A DNA stretch of 5,993 bases from contig JBHWOV010000168.1 in NCBI GenBank assembly GCA_043424535.1, positions 1 through 5,993 of the forward strand, read 5' to 3'. The notes beneath the pieces were generated by a model. It ran no database searches, was not told where the DNA came from, and saw only the letters and a list, made by a program, of their open reading frames with translations. How positions within the stretch are numbered: position 1 is the first letter of the stretch; every line of letters starts with the position of its first letter. The translations under genes were made by a program, and so were the position numbers. Below, one piece after another: positions 1 through 5,990 of this stretch. The DNA is from DSM-111022 sp043424535 (GTDB lineage Bacteria; Bacillota; Bacilli; Lactobacillales; Aerococcaceae).

Positions 1-24
1 CTATTAAAAAAAATTAAAAGGTTC

Positions 25-53
25 TTGATAATTAAAAATATAATAGCTATAAT
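25..53 (+). promoter_or_regulatory. Sigma-A type promoter of the liv operon
   Basis: A -35 box TTGATA (25-30) and a perfect -10 box TATAAT (48-53) are separated by exactly 17 bp. The stretch upstream (4-20) is A-rich and could act as an UP element. Transcription would start near position 60, giving a leader of about 100 nt before the livJ start at 161. A second TATAAT at 39-44 lies only 8 bp from the -35 box and is unlikely to be used with it. No good match to a CodY box (AATTTTCWGAAAATT) was found around it by eye. Confidence 0.85.
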
Positions 54-104
54 ATGGAAAAGAAAATGAGAGTCCCCTAATAATTATCTAATTTCAAAAG
101 GGAA

Positions 105-131
105 TTATCATTGTTTTATGATAAATATCAT
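105..131 (+). promoter_or_regulatory. Interlocking inverted repeats in the livJ leader (possible operator or RNA switch)
   Basis: TTATCAT (105-111) and ATGATAA (118-124) form a perfect 7-bp inverted repeat with a 6-nt loop. ATGATA (118-123) also pairs perfectly with TATCAT (126-131) across 2 nt. The middle arm can therefore pair with either neighbour, and the two outer copies are direct repeats 20 bp apart. The block lies about 45-70 nt downstream of the predicted transcription start and 17 nt before the GGAGG site. It could bind a regulator as DNA or fold in the mRNA. The regulator is not identifiable from the sequence. Confidence 0.4.
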
Positions 132-160
132 TTTTGATGGAATATAATGGAGGTTTTGAG

Positions 161-1318
161 ATGAAAGTGCAAAAGTTTTTTAAATCGGTGATGGTGTTAG
201 GTGCATTATTAACATCCTTCCAACCGTTAGCGACGCAAGCAGCAGATACATTTAAATTAGGTGGGAATTTTGAGTTATCAGGAGAAACAGCATCCTATGG
301 AACGCCAATGTCAAAAGGTGTTCAATTAGCGGTTGAAGAAGCCAATGAAAATGGTGGTGTTTTAGGCCAACAAATAGAATATGTAGAATATGATAATCGC
401 TCAGATTTAACAGAAGCAGCTTCAGTAGCGCAACGTCTAGTCAATGAGCAAGTATTGGCAATTGTCGGACCAGCACCTTCTGGTAATGTAAAAGCAACGA
501 TTCCTGTTATTAATGAAGGTGGTGTTCCAGCAATCGGACCTGCAGCAACACTAGATAATATTACATTAAACGAAGATGGTGAAGTATACGAATATTTCTT
601 CCGGGTAAGTTTCGCTGACTCTTATCAGGGTGAAGCAGCAGCACAATTTGTAGTAGATGATCTTCAAGCTTCTAAAGCAGTTATTGTTGAAGATCAAGCG
701 GTTGATTATTCACTTGGTGTCAGTTCAGCATTTGAAAATAAATTTACTGAACTAGGTGGCGAGATCGTAGACAAACAATCTCTACAATCAGGTGAAACAG
801 ATTTTTCTGCGATTTTAACATCATTATTAGCACAAGACTTTGATGTTCTTTACCTCCCAATCTATTACACTGAAGCGGGATTATTTATTAAACAAGCTAG
901 AGAAATGGGAATTACTCAACCAATCGTAGGTGGTGATGGATTCCATAGTCCAACATTAGTTGAATTAGCTGAGCCACAAAATGCAAATGATATTTACTTC
1001 ACATCTCACTTCTCGACTGAGAGTGATGATCCTAAAGTACAAGAATTCTTGAAAAAATATGAAGAAAAATACGGTCAAGAAGCAGACACATTTGCAGCCC
1101 TAGCATATGATGCAGCGAATTTAATCTTTGACGCTGCTGAAAGAGCTGGTGAAGCTAATCCAGAAGCAATAAAAGATGCGATTGCAGCAACAGAAAATTT
1201 TGAAGGTGTGACAGGAACATTTGCGATTGATGAGAATCATGATCCGGTTAAACCAGCATTAATGCTAAAAATTGAAGATGGAAAAATTGTATCTTCGGAA
1301 TCTGTTGAAGCAAATTAA
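161..1318 (+). CDS. livJ: Branched-chain amino acid ABC transporter, substrate-binding protein
   Basis: This is the extracellular receptor that captures leucine, isoleucine or valine and delivers it to LivHM. It has 385 residues. The ATG at 161 is chosen because TGGAGG (148-153) sits 7 nt upstream; in-frame TTG 134 and ATG 137 have no such site. Residues 1-27 look like a signal peptide (basic MKVQKFFK, hydrophobic core about 9-20, possible signal peptidase I cleavage at TQA/AD). The mature part is a type I periplasmic-binding fold. Ligand-pocket segments matching the LIVBP family are GPAPSG (103-108), GPAAT (126-130) and YYTEAG (235-240), whose Glu corresponds to the residue that binds the ligand amino group. 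GGDGF (257-261) and FAALAYD (311-317) are also family-typical. Oddly, there is no lipobox and no cysteine anywhere, whereas Gram-positive receptors are normally lipoproteins. Exact substrate preference is inferred from the family. Confidence 0.93.
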   Translation: MKVQKFFKSVMVLGALLTSFQPLATQAADTFKLGGNFELSGETASYGTPMSKGVQLAVEEANENGGVLGQQIEYVEYDNRSDLTEAASVAQRLVNEQVLAIVGPAPSGNVKATIPVINEGGVPAIGPAATLDNITLNEDGEVYEYFFRVSFADSYQGEAAAQFVVDDLQASKAVIVEDQAVDYSLGVSSAFENKFTELGGEIVDKQSLQSGETDFSAILTSLLAQDFDVLYLPIYYTEAGLFIKQAREMGITQPIVGGDGFHSPTLVELAEPQNANDIYFTSHFSTESDDPKVQEFLKKYEEKYGQEADTFAALAYDAANLIFDAAERAGEANPEAIKDAIAATENFEGVTGTFAIDENHDPVKPALMLKIEDGKIVSSESVEAN

Positions 1319-1371
1319 TATAGAAGTAATTTCGTAAGAGTATTAACCAATCGATTGATTATCAAGATCTG

Positions 1372-1460
1372 AAAACATTTCCGAAGTAATGTCTTTAATT
1401 AGTTGTTCATCTTCAGAGACAATGATTAGACATTTCATTTCCTTCGGAAATGTTTTTATT
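1372..1460 (+). terminator. Nested stem-loop with T-run after livJ (partial terminator or attenuator)
   Basis: The arm 1372-1386 is a perfect 15-nt reverse complement of 1442-1456. Inside it, 1388-1394 (AATGTCT) pairs with 1428-1434, and 1397-1407 pairs imperfectly with 1418-1427. A second, mutually exclusive hairpin also exists: CATTTCC (1436-1442), loop TTC, GGAAATG (1446-1452), followed directly by TTTTTATT. Both structures end at the same T-run. The likely role is incomplete termination after livJ, so that binding protein is made in excess over the membrane parts, a common arrangement in such operons. A regulated attenuator or a small inverted-repeat element are alternatives. Confidence 0.6.
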
Positions 1461-1503
1461 AATTGTTATATTTTATTATTAATTAAAAATTAGGCTTATA
1501 AAG

Positions 1504-1531
1504 CTGAAAATAAACTGTACTGATTTATAAA
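1504..1531 (+). promoter_or_regulatory. Weak candidate internal promoter before livH
   Basis: CTGAAA (1504-1509, 4 of 6 matches to TTGACA) and TATAAA (1526-1531, 5 of 6 matches to TATAAT) lie 16 bp apart. It sits downstream of the livJ stem-loop and about 80 bp before livH, where an internal promoter could keep the permease genes expressed. In AT-rich DNA such matches are common, so this is tentative. Confidence 0.2.
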
Positions 1532-1581
1532 TTATTGGGTGAAAAATATTGATTATTTTGAATAAAAGTAATACGACATAA

Positions 1582-1593
1582 TCATTCGAATGA
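1582..1593. repeat. 12-bp perfect palindrome immediately upstream of the livH RBS
   Basis: TCATTCGAATGA is self-complementary over all 12 bases and ends where the livH ribosome-binding region AAAGGAAAGAG (1593-1603) begins. It could be a dimeric regulator site or a small mRNA hairpin affecting livH translation. A shorter palindrome, CAATCGATTG, occurs at 1348-1357 in the same gap. No known operator consensus is recognised. Confidence 0.35.
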
Positions 1594-1611
1594 AAGGAAA
1601 GAGATAGACAA

Positions 1612-2490
1612 ATGCAAATATTCATGCAACAAATGGTCAATGGGATAGCGTTAGGAAGTATTTACGCATTGATCGCATTAGGTTATACGATGGTATATGG
1701 GACAATTCGTTTGATTAACTTTGCCCATGGAGATGTGTATATGATGGGGGCATTTATTGGTTTTTATTTAATTACTGTCCTCGAAGTCAATGTTGTTATA
1801 GCAATGATTGTGACAATGGCAGTGACAGCTTTATTAGGCGTTGTCATTGAACGTGTCGCATATAAACCGTTAAGAAATTCATCGCGAGTTGCGGCATTGA
1901 TTACTGCCATTGGAGTTTCTTATTTCTTACAAAATATTATGATTTATTTCTTAGGGCCAGAAGTGAGGGCCTTTCCTTCGCCGATAGAAACACAAGTTTT
2001 TAGAGTATTTGGCATTGTTATTAATTCCAAACAAATTCTTGTGTTTGTGATAACAATTGTGATGATGTTGTTATTAAATATCATCGTTAATCATACTAAA
2101 ATGGGGAAAGCAATGCGTGCTGTATCCGTTGATGCCGAAGCGGCTCAATTGATGGGAATCGATGTCGACCGTGTGATATCCTTTACATTTGCTTTAGGTT
2201 CTGCATTAGCAGGGATTGCTGGTGTTTTAGTAGGTATTTATTACAATTCAATTCAACCAACGATGGGAACAGCGATGGGGCTTAAAGCATTTATCGCAGC
2301 AGTTATTGGTGGTATTGGTTCGATTCCAGGGGCAATGATCGGTGGTTACCTCATCGGTATTTTGGAGACGATCGTTACCATTATGGGTGGATCGATGTAT
2401 AAAGATGCAGTGGTATATGGTTTATTAATCGTTATTCTACTAGTATTACCTTCCGGGTTATTTGGTAAGAATACGACTGAGAAAGTGTAG
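1612..2490 (+). CDS. livH: Branched-chain amino acid ABC transporter, permease LivH
   Basis: This is one of the two membrane subunits that form the import channel, of the BPD_transp_2 permease family. It has 292 residues, close to the family's usual 290-310, and is hydrophobic throughout with roughly eight membrane segments. Family landmarks are GYTMVYGTIRLINFAHGD (24-41), the EAA-type cytoplasmic loop around AVSVDAEAAQLMGIDVDRV (170-188) that contacts the ATPases, and GGIGSIPGA (233-241). The ATG at 1612 follows AAAGGAAAGAG (1593-1603); AGGA ends 13 nt before the start, a rather long spacing, so initiation may be moderate. An in-frame ATG at 1624 would trim four residues and is further from the site. 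livM follows with no gap. Confidence 0.95.
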   Translation: MQIFMQQMVNGIALGSIYALIALGYTMVYGTIRLINFAHGDVYMMGAFIGFYLITVLEVNVVIAMIVTMAVTALLGVVIERVAYKPLRNSSRVAALITAIGVSYFLQNIMIYFLGPEVRAFPSPIETQVFRVFGIVINSKQILVFVITIVMMLLLNIIVNHTKMGKAMRAVSVDAEAAQLMGIDVDRVISFTFALGSALAGIAGVLVGIYYNSIQPTMGTAMGLKAFIAAVIGGIGSIPGAMIGGYLIGILETIVTIMGGSMYKDAVVYGLLIVILLVLPSGLFGKNTTEKV

Positions 2491-3459
2491 GTGAGCTTGT
2501 TGCAAAGATTACATAAAAGAAATATAGCATGGTTAGGCCTGATAATATTCGGATTTATTTTATTATATATATTAAATGCGACGGGCGTCATTCATTCATA
2601 TTATCGAATCACATTAATGACAATCATGTTAAATATTATTTACGCAGTAGGTTTAAATTTGGTTCTTGGAGTGGCCGGTCAGTTTTCATTAGGACATGCT
2701 GGTTTTATTGCTATCGGAGCATATTCGGCGGCTATTTTTACTAAGCTGTTTACGAATAGTTATGTAGGACTTGGTGTAGGTATGTTAGTCGGAGTGATCA
2801 TAGCAATTATCGTTGCTTTATTAGTTGGTATTCCAACTCTTCGTTTGAAGGGAGACTATTTAGCGATTGCGACGCTTGGGGTAAGTGAAATCATTCGTGT
2901 GCTTATCAATAATTGGCGTAGTGTGACGAATGGTCCAGCGGGGATCAGTGAAATACCGACGATTACTAATTGGCAAATGGTTTATGTCTTTATGGTCATT
3001 ACGACAATTATCGTACTTAATTATGTATATAGTAGTACGGGACGTGCTACACGAGCCATTGAACAAAATGAAATTGCTGCTGAAGCGATGGGAGTACGTG
3101 TTACAAGATATAAAGTATCTGCCTTTGTTATTGGTGCAGCGACTGCAGCAATTGGTGGTGCCTTACAAGCGACAATGTTAGGGGTTGTTACACCAAAAGA
3201 CTATTCCTTTAACCGTTCAATTGATATTTTGATTTTTGTTGTATTCGGTGGTATTGGTAGCTTTACAGGAACATTTATAGCTGCTATTGTCCTTGGGATC
3301 ATTAATCTTGTCTTACAAGATTATGGCCAATTAAGGATGGTACTTTATGCTGTTGCTTTAATTTGTATCATGATATTTAAACCAAGTGGTTTATTAGGAA
3401 CTAAAGAATTCCGTTTTGGTCAACTGATGGATCGCAAGTCGGATAAGGAGGTCGTTTAG
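2491..3459 (+). CDS. livM: Branched-chain amino acid ABC transporter, permease LivM
   Basis: This is the second membrane subunit, partner of LivH. From the GTG at 2491 it has 322 residues. Family landmarks are GQFSLGHAGFIAIGAY (63-78), TLRLKGDYLAIATLGVSEIIR (116-136), the EAA-type loop around AIEQNEIAAEAMGV (189-202) and GGIGSFTG (253-260). The C-terminal tail (about 305-322) is charged and cytoplasmic. The start is uncertain: GTG 2491 directly abuts the livH stop TAG (2488-2490), with only a weak GAGAAAG (2479-2485) before it, while TTG 2500 has AGGTG (2489-2493) 6 nt upstream and would give 319 residues. Either way livM is probably translated by coupling to livH. There is one nucleotide between its stop and livG. 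Confidence 0.94.
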   Translation: MSLLQRLHKRNIAWLGLIIFGFILLYILNATGVIHSYYRITLMTIMLNIIYAVGLNLVLGVAGQFSLGHAGFIAIGAYSAAIFTKLFTNSYVGLGVGMLVGVIIAIIVALLVGIPTLRLKGDYLAIATLGVSEIIRVLINNWRSVTNGPAGISEIPTITNWQMVYVFMVITTIIVLNYVYSSTGRATRAIEQNEIAAEAMGVRVTRYKVSAFVIGAATAAIGGALQATMLGVVTPKDYSFNRSIDILIFVVFGGIGSFTGTFIAAIVLGIINLVLQDYGQLRMVLYAVALICIMIFKPSGLLGTKEFRFGQLMDRKSDKEVV

Positions 3460-3460
3460 A

Positions 3461-4246
3461 ATGGGTAAAACATTGCTAAAAGTGACAGAATTAACGAAGC
3501 ACTTTGGAGGATTGACTGCAGTATCGAATGTTTCCATGACCCTACAGCAAGGTGAGTTAATTGGTCTCATTGGGCCGAATGGTGCAGGAAAAACGACTTT
3601 CTTTAATTTGTTAACAGGTGTCTATGAGCCGTCAGAAGGAACCATTGAATTAGCTTCTGATGATCGAACGATGGAAGTTATCAATGGTAAAGCACCTGAT
3701 TATATTAATGGGCAAGGCATTGCACGAACATTTCAAAATATACGATTGTTTTCTGATTTAACTGTACTTGAAAATGTTATGATCGCGATGCATCGAGAAA
3801 AAGGACCATCAATGTTTCATGCATTCTTTAGAACATCGACACACTACGAAACTGAGCGTCAGATGCGTATTGAAGCAATGAAATTGCTAGAAATTTTTGG
3901 TTTAAATACTGTAGCTTCCGAAACTGCGGAAAATTTATCTTATGGGCAACAAAGACGATTAGAAATCGTTCGTGCTTTAGCAACACAGCCACAAGTATTA
4001 TTCTTGGATGAACCAGCAGCAGGGATGAACCCAGCTGAAACAACAGAATTAACACAATTGATAGCGCAAATTCGAGAGCAATTTGATCTAACCATTGTTT
4101 TAATTGAACATGATATGTCTTTAGTAATGGATATTTGTGAACGTATCTATGTTTTAGAATATGGGCGTCTAATTGCCCAAGGAACGCCTGAAGAAATTCA
4201 GAACAATGAACAGGTTATTCAGGCATATTTGGGAGGTAATGATTGA
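3461..4246 (+). CDS. livG: Branched-chain amino acid ABC transporter, ATP-binding protein LivG
   Basis: This is a cytoplasmic ATPase subunit that powers import together with LivF. It has 261 residues, normal for LivG. All nucleotide-binding motifs are intact: Walker A GPNGAGKTT (38-46), Q-loop Gln92 in TFQNIRLF, signature LSYGQQRRLEI (159-169), Walker B VLFLDEP with Asp183 and Glu184, and the switch histidine His217 in IEHDM. AAGMNPAE (186-193) and the long insertion between Walker A and the signature are typical of LivG rather than LivF. The ATG at 3461 has an excellent site TAAGGAGGT (3444-3452), 8 nt upstream and inside the end of livM. The last base of its stop codon is the first base of the livF start, indicating coupled translation. 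Confidence 0.96.
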   Translation: MGKTLLKVTELTKHFGGLTAVSNVSMTLQQGELIGLIGPNGAGKTTFFNLLTGVYEPSEGTIELASDDRTMEVINGKAPDYINGQGIARTFQNIRLFSDLTVLENVMIAMHREKGPSMFHAFFRTSTHYETERQMRIEAMKLLEIFGLNTVASETAENLSYGQQRRLEIVRALATQPQVLFLDEPAAGMNPAETTELTQLIAQIREQFDLTIVLIEHDMSLVMDICERIYVLEYGRLIAQGTPEEIQNNEQVIQAYLGGND

Positions 4247-4950
4247 TGCTAACAGTCAAGGGATTAGAAGTAAATTATGGTATGATTAATGCTGTAAGGG
4301 GAATAAATTTTGAAGTTAATCAAGGAGAAATTGTATCCTTGATTGGCGCAAATGGTGCTGGTAAATCAACGATTCTCAGAACAATTTCTGGTTTAGTGAA
4401 ACCTGCAGCCGGTGAAATTCTGTATGAAGGTGAGGATTTACTTGCGAAAAGTCCACGTCAAATCGTTCAGAAAGGTATTTCTCAAGTGCCAGAAGGTCGC
4501 CATGTTTTTAAAGGATTGTCCGTTGAAGAAAATTTAGAGATGGGCGCTTTTTTGAGAAAAGACAAAGATCAAATCCAGAAAGATTATGAAGAAATCTATG
4601 AGCGTTTTCCAATCTTGAAAGAACGTTTGAAACAAGATGCGTCAACTCTTTCAGGTGGAGAGCAACAAATGTTAGCCATGGGGCGAGCGTTAATGTCAAA
4701 ACCACGTTTATTATTATTGGATGAACCATCAATGGGATTAGCACCAATATTTATTAAAGAAATATTTAATATTATTGTTGATATACAAAAACAAGGAACA
4801 ACAGTATTGCTGATTGAACAAAACGCCAATATGGCACTTCAAATCTCTAATCGAGGTTATGTATTAGAAACGGGCGAGATTATTCTTTCAGGCTCCGGAG
4901 AAGAATTACTGGCAAGTGATGATGTTCAGAAAGCATATTTAGGAGGATAA
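4246..4950 (+). CDS. livF: Branched-chain amino acid ABC transporter, ATP-binding protein LivF
   Basis: This is the second ATPase subunit, forming a heterodimer with LivG. The ATG at 4246 is chosen over the adjacent in-frame TTG 4243: it overlaps the livG stop (TGATG) and has GGGAGG (4231-4236) 9 nt upstream. The product has 234 residues, the usual LivF size. Motifs are Walker A GANGAGKST (34-42), Q-loop Gln80 in SQVPEGR, signature LSGGEQQMLAMGRAL (135-149) and Walker B LLLLDEP with Asp159 and Glu160. The switch histidine is replaced by Gln192 in IEQNANMAL. This is normal for LivF, so one of the two ATP sites in the LivG-LivF pair is expected to be asymmetric. The end YLGG is also family-typical. 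Confidence 0.96.
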   Translation: MLTVKGLEVNYGMINAVRGINFEVNQGEIVSLIGANGAGKSTILRTISGLVKPAAGEILYEGEDLLAKSPRQIVQKGISQVPEGRHVFKGLSVEENLEMGAFLRKDKDQIQKDYEEIYERFPILKERLKQDASTLSGGEQQMLAMGRALMSKPRLLLLDEPSMGLAPIFIKEIFNIIVDIQKQGTTVLLIEQNANMALQISNRGYVLETGEIILSGSGEELLASDDVQKAYLGG

Positions 4951-4953
4951 TCA

Positions 4954-5595
4954 ATGTATATTAAGGACTATATGACAACCGACCTGATTACAGTGAATCG
5001 GAATACAAGCATTGCCAAAGCGAATAGTCTCATGGATGCACATGATATTAATCGTTTACCTGTGATTGAAGATAATCATCTCGTTGGATTGGTGACTCGG
5101 GATATTGTAGTGAAAAATTCACCATCTGATGCGACAAGTTTAGATCGCCATGAATTAAATTATTTGTTAGAAAAAGCAAAAGTTGAAGATATTATGATGA
5201 AACAAGTGATCACAAAACATCCCGATACATTATTAGATGAAGCAGCAGCCACGATGGCAAATAATAATCTTGGCGTTTTAGTGATAGTAGATGAAGACAC
5301 GAATGTTGTAGGGATTATTACAGATAAAGATATTTTTAAAGCATTTATCGATATTTCTGGTTATTATACTAAAGGAACAAGTTTGGTTATTGAATTAGAT
5401 TCAGATCGCCAAGGTGTTATTCAAGAGATTGGTGATGCTTTAGTGGAAACAAATCATAATCTAACGCATATGCAAGTTTATCATCTTGATCAAGCAGTCC
5501 GGATTGTTTTGCATGTTGAAGCAGAAAATGTCTATGGTTTAACAAAAGCGTTAACTGAAAAAGGCTATGATGTGCAAACTGTCGTTAATCGCTAA
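4954..5595 (+). CDS. CBS-domain pair protein with C-terminal ACT-like domain (AcuB-like)
   Basis: This is a soluble cytoplasmic protein of 213 residues. Two CBS domains (about 6-54 and 77-134) form a Bateman module, a fold that commonly binds adenine nucleotides. The C-terminal 140-213 has the length and alternating pattern of an ACT-like domain, a fold that often binds amino acids. The second CBS has the usual G-x-x-T-x-x-D motif (GIITDKD, 120-126); the first reads GLVTRD (45-50), one residue short. Overall it resembles AcuB-like proteins, but no acetoin genes are nearby, so an acetoin role is not supported. The gene starts 3 nt after livF with AGGAGG (4941-4946) 7 nt before the ATG, and the operon terminator overlaps its stop codon. 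The context suggests a regulator or sensor tied to amino acid uptake; that is inference. Streptococci are recalled to carry a similar gene after livF. Confidence 0.85.
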   Translation: MYIKDYMTTDLITVNRNTSIAKANSLMDAHDINRLPVIEDNHLVGLVTRDIVVKNSPSDATSLDRHELNYLLEKAKVEDIMMKQVITKHPDTLLDEAAATMANNNLGVLVIVDEDTNVVGIITDKDIFKAFIDISGYYTKGTSLVIELDSDRQGVIQEIGDALVETNHNLTHMQVYHLDQAVRIVLHVEAENVYGLTKALTEKGYDVQTVVNR

Positions 5596-5640
5596 AAAAA
5601 GTGTGAAAATCATTATTGATTTTCACACTTTTTTTGTTTT
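5594..5640 (+). terminator. Intrinsic terminator of the liv operon
   Basis: A perfect 19-bp stem pairs 5594-5612 with 5617-5635 around a TTAT loop (5613-5616). The core GTGTGAAAATCA is flanked by seven A's on the left and seven T's on the right, followed by GTTTT. Because both flanks are homopolymeric it could work in either direction. It begins within the stop codon of the CBS-ACT gene, so that gene is the last of the operon. Confidence 0.93.
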
Positions 5641-5795
5641 ATTAAAATAATATCGAGTAATTACGATAGTGCGATTCACATTATTCGTTAGGCTATTAAT
5701 AATACTCATCATTTTAGGTAATCGAATTTTTGTAAAATCTTGATGGAATAAAAAGATATAACAAATTAAAAAAGTCAATGTAATAAATAATTATG

Positions 5796-5990
5796 AAAGT
5801 GTGAAAATGTTTGCAAAAAAGGTGGAATAATCAGTAGAAAACGCTATCATTATATTAAGATTAGAAAATATCCGACCTGTTTTTTAGTTATTAGTAACAA
5901 TCATGAGAACAATAATACTATTTAGGGAAACGAGAGAAAGTTTAAATTTTATTTTGTAATAGTGTATTTTTTAAAATAATGATTTCACAC
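5796..5990. repeat. Additional copies of the terminator-arm sequence
   Basis: AAAGTGTGAAAAT at 5796-5808 is an exact 13-bp copy of 5598-5610 in the operon terminator. AATAATGATTTCACAC at 5975-5990 is the reverse complement of terminator positions 5601-5617 with one A missing (16 of 17). The word GTGTGAAA thus occurs four times, counting both strands, within 390 bp. The two outer copies are inverted and bracket about 195 bp containing the cre-like site. Confidence 0.45.
5836..5849 (+). promoter_or_regulatory. cre-like catabolite control (CcpA) site
   Basis: AGAAAACGCTATCA matches 13 of 14 positions of the cre consensus TGWAARCGYTWNCW, differing only at the first base and keeping the central CG. 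Weak -10-like hexamers TATCAT (5845-5850) and TATATT (5851-5856) overlap or follow it, but neither has a good -35 box. It lies well past the liv terminator, so any target is probably the gene to the right. Function is inferred from the consensus only. Confidence 0.45.

Noticed and set aside
143..148. Perfect TATAAT just before livJ as a second promoter
   Set aside because: It overlaps the ribosome-binding site, would start transcription inside it, and has no usable -35 box 16-18 bp upstream.
134..160. Longer livJ start at TTG 134 or ATG 137
   Set aside because: These would place the TGGAGG site inside the gene and add MMEYNGGFE in front of a normal signal peptide; ATG 161 has ideal spacing.
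60..160. CodY box in the livJ leader
   Set aside because: The best stretches (around 89-105) match only about half of AATTTTCWGAAAATT, no better than expected in AT-rich DNA.
1319..1611. T-box or other known riboswitch between livJ and livH
   Set aside because: No T-box core (AGGGTGGNACCGCG-like) or other recognised riboswitch core is present.
2346..2591. Minus-strand 81-residue reading frame across the livH-livM junction
   Set aside because: It is antisense to two clear permease genes and shows no domain or ribosome-binding site; the other short frames inside liv genes are shadows too.
4816..4842. Loss of the switch histidine in LivF as a defect
   Set aside because: Gln at this position (IEQNAN) is the family norm for LivF, including the E. 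coli protein as recalled; it is not a broken gene.
5623..5712. Minus-strand reading frame of 29 codons (starts MMSIINSL)
   Set aside because: It has no ribosome-binding site, ends inside the operon terminator, and resembles translated AT-rich DNA with no recognised homology.
5954..5980. Promoter TTGTAA with AATAAT near the right edge
   Set aside because: The spacing is only 15 bp and both boxes are imperfect; too weak in DNA of this composition.
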